Shown here one piece after another: positions 20,953 through 24,947 of a stretch of DNA of 24,947 nt. The notes beneath the pieces are model-generated. The model saw only the letters and a list, made by a program, of their open reading frames with translations. It had not been told where the DNA came from and searched no databases. The DNA comes from DASYSL01 sp036003365 (GTDB lineage Bacteria; Eisenbacteria; RBG-16-71-46; DASYSL01). The position numbers were made by a program, and so were the translations under genes. The stretch lies in assembly GCA_036003365.1 (NCBI GenBank), contig DASYSL010000056.1, positions 1 to 24,947 on the forward strand, written 5' to 3'. Position 1 is the first letter of the stretch, and each line of letters opens with the position of its first letter.

Positions 20953-22017
20953 TTAGTAGACGTCGCCGCGCAGCGCGCGCTGGCGCAGCCATGCGTTGAT
21001 CAGCACCAGAGCCATCATGGCCTCGGCCACGGGCACGACGCGCGGGCAGATGCAGGGATCGTGGCGGCCCTCGATCTTCACCTCGACGGGCTTGCCGCTC
21101 GCGTCCATGGTCTGCTGCGCCTTGCCGATGCTCGAGGCCGGCTTCACGGCGATGCGCACCACGATGTCCTGGCCGGTCGAGATGCCGCCCAGGATGCCGC
21201 CCTGGTGGTTGGTCAGGAATCCGCCCGGGCCCAAGGCGTCGTTCGACTGCGAGCCGCGCAGCATGGCGCCCCCGAAGCCGTCGCCGATCTCCACGCCCTT
21301 GATCGCCGGAATCGAGAGCATGGCGCGCGCGATCTCGGCATCGAGCTTCTCCATGGTGGGATCGCCCCAGCCCGCGGGCACGCCGCGCGCCACGATCTCG
21401 ACCACGCCCCCCACCGAGTCCTGGTCATCGCGCGCCGCCAGGATGACGCGCTCCATGTCGGCGGCGGCACTCGCGTCGGGACAGCGCACCGCGTTCTTTT
21501 CGGCGTCGGCCCAGTTGCGGTGGTCGGCGCGCACTTCGCCCACCTGCACGGTGCCGGCGACGATGTCGGGGCCCAGCGGCGCCAAGATCTGGCGCGCGAT
21601 CGCGCCGGCCGCCACGCGCCCGAGCGTCTCGCGCCCCGACGCACGGCCCGAGCCGCGATAATCGCGGAGACCGTACTTGGCCGCATACGTCATGTCGGCG
21701 TGGCCGGGGCGGTACAGATCCTTCAAGGATTCGTAGTCTTGCGAGCGCGCGTCTTCGTTGTAGGCGATGAGACAGATCGGCGTGCCGGTCGTCTTGCCTT
21801 CGAACAGGCCCGACAATACGTGGATGGTGTCCGCCTCTTTGCGCTGCGTGGTCACCGCGCTCTGGCCGGGGCGGCGGCGATCGAGCTGATATTGGATGGC
21901 TTCGACGGAGATGTCGTGGCCGGGCGGAGCGCCATCGACCACGGCGCCCACGGCGGCACCGTGCGATTCCCCGAATGTGGTGACCGAGAAGAGACGTCCG
22001 AACGTGCTGCTCGACAT
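20953..22017 (-). CDS. aroC: Chorismate synthase
   Basis: The last step of the common aromatic pathway: FMN-dependent conversion of EPSP to chorismate. It has 354 residues. Signature motifs are FGESHGAAVG near residue 14, LDRRRPGQS, DYRGSGRASGRETLGRVAAGA and, near the C-terminus, GRHDPCICPRVVPVAEAM. The ATG at 22017 lies after GAGG; upstream extension to 22116 lacks family similarity. It is the first gene of a group with an aldo/keto reductase and an outer-membrane protein. The 170-nt region upstream, shared with the pgaD-like gene, holds mutually exclusive short hairpins but no clear promoter. Confidence 0.97.
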   Translation of the reverse strand: MSSSTFGRLFSVTTFGESHGAAVGAVVDGAPPGHDISVEAIQYQLDRRRPGQSAVTTQRKEADTIHVLSGLFEGKTTGTPICLIAYNEDARSQDYESLKDLYRPGHADMTYAAKYGLRDYRGSGRASGRETLGRVAAGAIARQILAPLGPDIVAGTVQVGEVRADHRNWADAEKNAVRCPDASAAADMERVILAARDDQDSVGGVVEIVARGVPAGWGDPTMEKLDAEIARAMLSIPAIKGVEIGDGFGGAMLRGSQSNDALGPGGFLTNHQGGILGGISTGQDIVVRIAVKPASSIGKAQQTMDASGKPVEVKIEGRHDPCICPRVVPVAEAMMALVLINAWLRQRALRGDVY

Positions 22018-22187
22018 GCGTGCGCCTCGGGATAAGGTCTGGTGGGCCGGAAGCGCCCACTTTGGGCGACGAGGCGGCGCGCGGTCAACACGCAACCCAG
22101 GGACTGCGCTCTGCAACGCCGCGCGCCGGCGGCGCCAAGTCAGCCAACGCGCCAGAATGGCCCGGCGCTTGCAGATTCTCCTTCGCC
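22018..22187. other. Divergent aroC / pgaD-like intergenic region
   Basis: GC-rich spacer between divergent genes. On the aroC strand two overlapping short stems can form (GTGGGC/GCCCAC around 22041-22059 and GCCCA/TGGGC around 22055-22067), without a U-run. I find no convincing -35/-10 pair and no clear ribosome site before the plus-strand gene. Confidence 0.3.
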
Positions 22188-22592
22188 ATGTCCAATGAGA
22201 GCGAACGGCCTCACCTGCCCGATCCGCGAAGCCAAGCCGGCACTCTGCGCCGCGCCCTGCACCTGCTCGTCGCAGGCGTGGGATGGGCCGCGTTCGCCTG
22301 GGCGTGGGTCGAGATCTTGGGCCGCGTGCGCGGTCCCGACGTCTCCCTCACGCTCACCTTCCTGGCGCTCTCGGTCACCATCGTGGCCGCGGCGTGCTGG
22401 CTGTGGGCGGCGCACAACGCGCATCTCTCGCGCACCCGCCGGCCGCGCCTCAAGATCCGCGAGCGCGTGGTTCGCCACACGCGCCATCTCGAGTCGCTGA
22501 CCGAATCGCCGATCGTGAGCATCGCCGTCGAAGACGGCCGCAAGGTCTACCACGCCGAGCCTGTGGAGATGCCGCTCCGGGAGGCCGCATGA
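22188..22592 (+). CDS. PgaD-like membrane protein
   Basis: A 134-residue protein with two hydrophobic helices (LHLLVAGVGWAAFAWAWVEIL at about 26-46 and LTLTFLALSVTIVAAACWLW at about 54-73), then WAAHNAHLSRTRRP and a soluble tail. The two-helix plan and the W-x-x-N segment after helix 2 match PgaD, the inner-membrane partner of the poly-N-acetylglucosamine synthase PgaC. The adjacent, 4-nt overlapping glycosyltransferase supports this. In the usual operon pgaD follows pgaC, whereas here it comes first. No pgaA or pgaB is visible in the window. The start ATG lacks a clear ribosome site. Confidence 0.65.
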   Translation: MSNESERPHLPDPRSQAGTLRRALHLLVAGVGWAAFAWAWVEILGRVRGPDVSLTLTFLALSVTIVAAACWLWAAHNAHLSRTRRPRLKIRERVVRHTRHLESLTESPIVSIAVEDGRKVYHAEPVEMPLREAA

Positions 22593-23800
22593 TTGCCGGC
22601 CTGCGCGACTGCTTCGAGAGCGTGAGTGCCTTGCCCGCGTACCACTGGGCGCTGCGCTTCTTCGTCTTCTATCCGGTGTGGAGCGCTCTCGTCTGGGTGA
22701 CGATGGCGATCTTCTATCACTGGCGTCGCGAGCGGCGGGAACACCTCGACATCAGCGTCTTCTTCCCGCCGGTGAGCGTGCTCGTCCGCGCCGACCGCAC
22801 CATCGGCCGCACGCTCGCGTGGGCGACCGAGATCGACTATCCGGATTACGAAGTGGTGGTGATCGAAGACGGCGCCAGCGAGCGGGTGCGCGAGATGGTG
22901 CTGCCCTACGTGCACGAAGGCAGCGTGCGCCTGGTGACCAAGGACACCGACGAGGGCAAGGCGACGGCCTTGAACGACGCCTTGCCGTGCCTGCGCGGCG
23001 ACATCGTGCTCGTGCTCGAAGCCGGCGCTTGTCCCGACGCGCACATCCTGCGCCGCATGGTGCCGCACTTCCGTTCGGCGCGCGTGGCCGCGGTCATCGG
23101 CAATCCACGCGTCGCCAACCGCGTGTCGTTCCTGGCCCAGCTCCAGCTCATCGAGCTGTCGTCGGTCGTGAGCCTGCTCCACCGCGCGCAGCGCGTGTGG
23201 GGCCGTCTGCTCGGGGTGCCGGGCATGGTGACGGCCTACCGCAAGTCCGCTCTCCTCGACGTCGGCCTCTATGGCCCGCACATGGAGACCGAGGACGTGG
23301 AGATGATCTGGCGCCTGCAGAGCGCGGCCTATGACGTGCGCTACGAGCCGCGCGCCTATGCTTGGACGCGCGTGCCCGCCGACGCCGTGGGCGTGTGGCG
23401 GCAGCGCCGCCGCCGCGCCGCCGGGCTCGCGCAAACGCTGCTCGCGCACGCGCCCGATCTCGTGACCTGGCGCACGCGCCGGCTGTGGCCCGTCTATCTC
23501 GAGGCCGCGCTCTCGATTCTGTGGGCCTACTGCTGCGCCGGCCTGGTGGCGTTTTGGACGCTCTCGTACGCCGTGGGCGTGCCGCCCGCCGGCGCTTCGC
23601 CGCTTCCCAACTGGTGGGCCATGATGTTGGCCACGCTCTGCCTCACGCAGATCGTCACCGGCTTGGCGCTCGACTCGCGCTACGACCGCTCGGTGCTGCG
23701 CGCGCTGCCGCTCGCGGTGGCGTTTCCGCTGCTCTGGGTCGTGCACGCCTTCGCCACCGCGCTCGCCACCCCCGCCGGACTCACGCGCCCGACGCGCTGA
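22589..23800 (+). CDS. PgaC-like family 2 membrane glycosyltransferase, degenerate motifs
   Basis: A 403-residue GT2 membrane protein: one N-terminal helix (about 22-42), a GT-A domain (about 60-290), and C-terminal helices (about 300-330, 345-365, 375-395). Domain features include VVVIEDGASERV (D94), EGKATALNDAL (K124), GVPGMVTAYRKSAL and METEDVEMIWRLQ (TED 234-236). The DxD motif, DGDALLD in E. coli PgaC, is LEAGACPD here (E144-A145-G146), and the QxxRW acceptor/processivity motif is RQRRRRAAG, lacking the Trp. Either the enzyme uses an altered metal site and product or it is inactive. ATG 22589 overlaps the pgaD-like stop by 4 nt. A strong terminator follows. Confidence 0.8.
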   Translation: MIAGLRDCFESVSALPAYHWALRFFVFYPVWSALVWVTMAIFYHWRRERREHLDISVFFPPVSVLVRADRTIGRTLAWATEIDYPDYEVVVIEDGASERVREMVLPYVHEGSVRLVTKDTDEGKATALNDALPCLRGDIVLVLEAGACPDAHILRRMVPHFRSARVAAVIGNPRVANRVSFLAQLQLIELSSVVSLLHRAQRVWGRLLGVPGMVTAYRKSALLDVGLYGPHMETEDVEMIWRLQSAAYDVRYEPRAYAWTRVPADAVGVWRQRRRRAAGLAQTLLAHAPDLVTWRTRRLWPVYLEAALSILWAYCCAGLVAFWTLSYAVGVPPAGASPLPNWWAMMLATLCLTQIVTGLALDSRYDRSVLRALPLAVAFPLLWVVHAFATALATPAGLTRPTR

Positions 23801-23804
23801 TCGA

Positions 23805-23840
23805 CGAAGGGCCTCCCTCGCCGGGAGGCCCTTCGCCTTT
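23805..23840 (+). terminator. Rho-independent terminator after the pgaDC-like pair
   Basis: A perfect 13-bp stem (23805-23817 with 23823-23835, 5-nt loop) begins 4 nt after the glycosyltransferase stop and is followed by a short CCTTT tract. It lies between two convergent genes and could serve both, though only the plus side has T-rich sequence. Confidence 0.8.
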
Positions 23841-23860
23841 CCGCAAATCTGCCAACCCCT

Positions 23861-24472
23861 TCAGACCTTGGTGCCACTGCCGCCGGCTGCCGGCGTGTTG
23901 CCACCCGCCGGACGCGGCGCGTCCCATGCCGAAGGCTTGGGGAAGGGAATGTAAGGCGTTGTCGGCTTCTTCCCCGGCGGCACGATGGCAGGGGCCACGT
24001 GTCTGACCGGCGGGATCGACTTCAGGTACGCCGCGATGGCGTACGCGTCCTTGTCGGTGAGGTGCGAGAAGTCGGGCCAGGGCATGGGCGGTAGCAGAAT
24101 GTGGCTACCGTCGGGGCGCTGGCCGGTGCGGATCGCGGTGACGATCTGGTCTGCGGTCCACGTGCCGATGCCGGTCGAATCGTCCGGCGTGATGTTGCGC
24201 GCGTACGACACACCCCACGGGCCCATCCAGCCCACTTCGCTTCCGGAGAGCAAGCGCGTCGTATCGGGCGCGTTGTAGAAATAGCCGGGCGTGTGGCAGT
24301 CGTTGCAGCCGGCCACCGCCACGAGGTAGCGGCCGCGGGCGATCGAGTCTTCGGCGGCAGGCTGCGTGGTCGTCTCCTGCGACGCCGGTCGCGAGCAAGA
24401 GGCGAGAGCAAGCGCGATCAGAGGTGCCGCGATGACGGCGGCCGGGATCATGCGTTGCGGTAGGCGCATCAT
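23861..24472 (-). CDS. Monohaem cytochrome c lipoprotein
   Basis: A 203-residue exported protein. The N-terminus is basic then hydrophobic and ends in the lipobox LASC (C26), so it is probably lipid-anchored in the periplasm. The haem motif CNDCH (residues 56-60) follows GRYLVAVAG; LLPPMPWPDFSHLTDKDAYA supplies the likely axial Met, and IAAYLKSIPP is the usual C-terminal helix of class I cytochromes. It resembles the cytochrome subunits attached to periplasmic dehydrogenases. The tail is rich in Pro, Gly and Thr. AAGGAGG precedes two adjacent ATGs (24472, 24469); the second has the better spacing. A TATGAT at 24529-24524 is a possible -10 element. Confidence 0.9.
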   Translation of the reverse strand: MMRLPQRMIPAAVIAAPLIALALASCSRPASQETTTQPAAEDSIARGRYLVAVAGCNDCHTPGYFYNAPDTTRLLSGSEVGWMGPWGVSYARNITPDDSTGIGTWTADQIVTAIRTGQRPDGSHILLPPMPWPDFSHLTDKDAYAIAAYLKSIPPVRHVAPAIVPPGKKPTTPYIPFPKPSAWDAPRPAGGNTPAAGGSGTKV

Positions 24473-24654
24473 TCGACCTCCTTGCGAAGAACGAGAAAGT
24501 GAATGCTCCGTGCAACGCCAGGCATCATACGCCTCGGCGAGCCGCGTCAGGCCACTCTTTTCCGCGTGCCGACTGCGTGCTAGTTTCCGGCTGTCGGCGA
24601 GCGGAGCGGGCGAAACCGCCGCGCGATCTCGACCACGGGCCAAGGAGAGTATGG
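24473..24654. other. Divergent promoter region, cytochrome c / membrane protein
   Basis: This 182-nt gap separates divergent genes. On the minus strand TATGAT (24529-24524) resembles a -10, with only a poor -35 (GCCTGA) 17 nt upstream. On the plus strand GGAG (24644-24647) serves the next gene. No further structure is evident. Confidence 0.3.
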
Positions 24655-24947
24655 ATGGCGTCGACGTCGACGATCTGGAGCTCGGAGAAAGACGACAAGG
24701 CGCGCGGCGCGGGCGCCGGCGTCCCTTTCGCCCAGAGCGAGCGCAAGGACAAATGGTGGGTGGCGCCGCTCACGCAGGCGATTGCACTCGGTCTTCTCGG
24801 CCTCTACGCCACCTGGGCCGCGCTCCAGGGCAAGTACTTCGAATACGGAAACTACCTCTCTCCTTTTTACTCGCCGCTCTTCAACCCATCGTGGCGCCCG
24901 TGGTGGCTCTCGCCTGCCCTCTTCATCCTGTGGGCGCCAGGCGGCTT
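24655..24947 (+). CDS. Integral membrane protein, N-terminal part, possibly succinate dehydrogenase-associated
   Basis: The frame runs from ATG 24655 (7 nt after GGAG) off the window edge, giving 97 complete codons. The first 38 residues are polar (MASTSTIWSSEKDDKARG), then a helix LTQAIALGLLGLYATWAAL, then KYFEYGNYLSPFYSPLF and WWLSPALFILWAPGGF. The YLSPFYSP and LILWAPxGF pattern reminds me of a membrane protein encoded next to succinate dehydrogenase genes in Actinobacteria and some other phyla. That assignment is from memory and needs the missing downstream genes. An ATG at 24651 is in another frame with an unconvincing Arg-rich product. Confidence 0.6.
   Translation, partial: MASTSTIWSSEKDDKARGAGAGVPFAQSERKDKWWVAPLTQAIALGLLGLYATWAALQGKYFEYGNYLSPFYSPLFNPSWRPWWLSPALFILWAPGG

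Noticed and set aside
19900..22035. 711-codon plus-strand frame
   Set aside because: Antisense to aldo/keto reductase and aroC, both with intact catalytic motifs.
1..24947. CRISPR array, prophage or defence island
   Set aside because: No regularly spaced repeats, no phage or defence genes; all genes are housekeeping, envelope or metabolic.

Overview
The window is high-GC DNA from a Gram-negative-type bacterium. It holds two predicted outer-membrane beta-barrel proteins, a cytochrome c lipoprotein, the plastid-type (MEP) isoprenoid gene dxs and a bacterial thrS-infC-rpmI-rplT-pheS-pheT cluster. Codon use is uniform and I see no mobile element or CRISPR array, so this looks like ordinary chromosome. 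The gene mix would fit an uncultured lineage such as Eisenbacteria, Gemmatimonadota or a deltaproteobacterial relative, but that placement is a guess.

Positions 1-14191 form one long minus-strand block. In transcription order it reads tRNA-Val(GAC), thrS, infC (apparently with an AUC start codon), rpmI, rplT, pheS, pheT, a ZapB-like coiled-coil gene, zapA and a 6S RNA candidate. It continues with a fused ymdB-folD gene, xseA, a palindrome-rich spacer, xseB, a farnesyl/geranyl diphosphate synthase (ispA), a divergent PAP2 protein and dxs, which runs off the left edge. Many neighbours overlap by 4 nt (ATGA or GTGA), which suggests translational coupling. The block joins translation, cell division, folate and RNA turnover, exonuclease VII and isoprenoid precursor synthesis.

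Positions 14217-19270 hold a plus-strand membrane GT-C-like protein with C-terminal TPRs. Facing it is a minus-strand operon of aroF (DAHP synthase) followed by two small Gate-domain membrane proteins. Upstream of aroF lies a complete transcription attenuator: a sigma70-like promoter, a 26-codon leader peptide containing W-Y-G-G-Y-W, an 11-bp antiterminator and a rho-independent terminator with seven U. A plus-strand outer-membrane protein with a CxxCxC motif is divergent from it.

Positions 19271-24947 hold a minus-strand aroC - aldo/keto reductase - outer-membrane protein group. Next is a plus-strand pgaD-pgaC-like pair whose glycosyltransferase lacks the usual DxD and QxxRW residues, ending at a strong terminator. 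A minus-strand monohaem cytochrome c lipoprotein follows, then the start of a plus-strand membrane protein cut by the right edge.

The most notable items are the aroF attenuator and the membrane pair it would control, the YmdB-FolD fusion, the infC AUC start with its upstream hairpin, the 6S RNA after zapA, the palindromes between xseA and xseB, and the degenerate PgaC-like enzyme.
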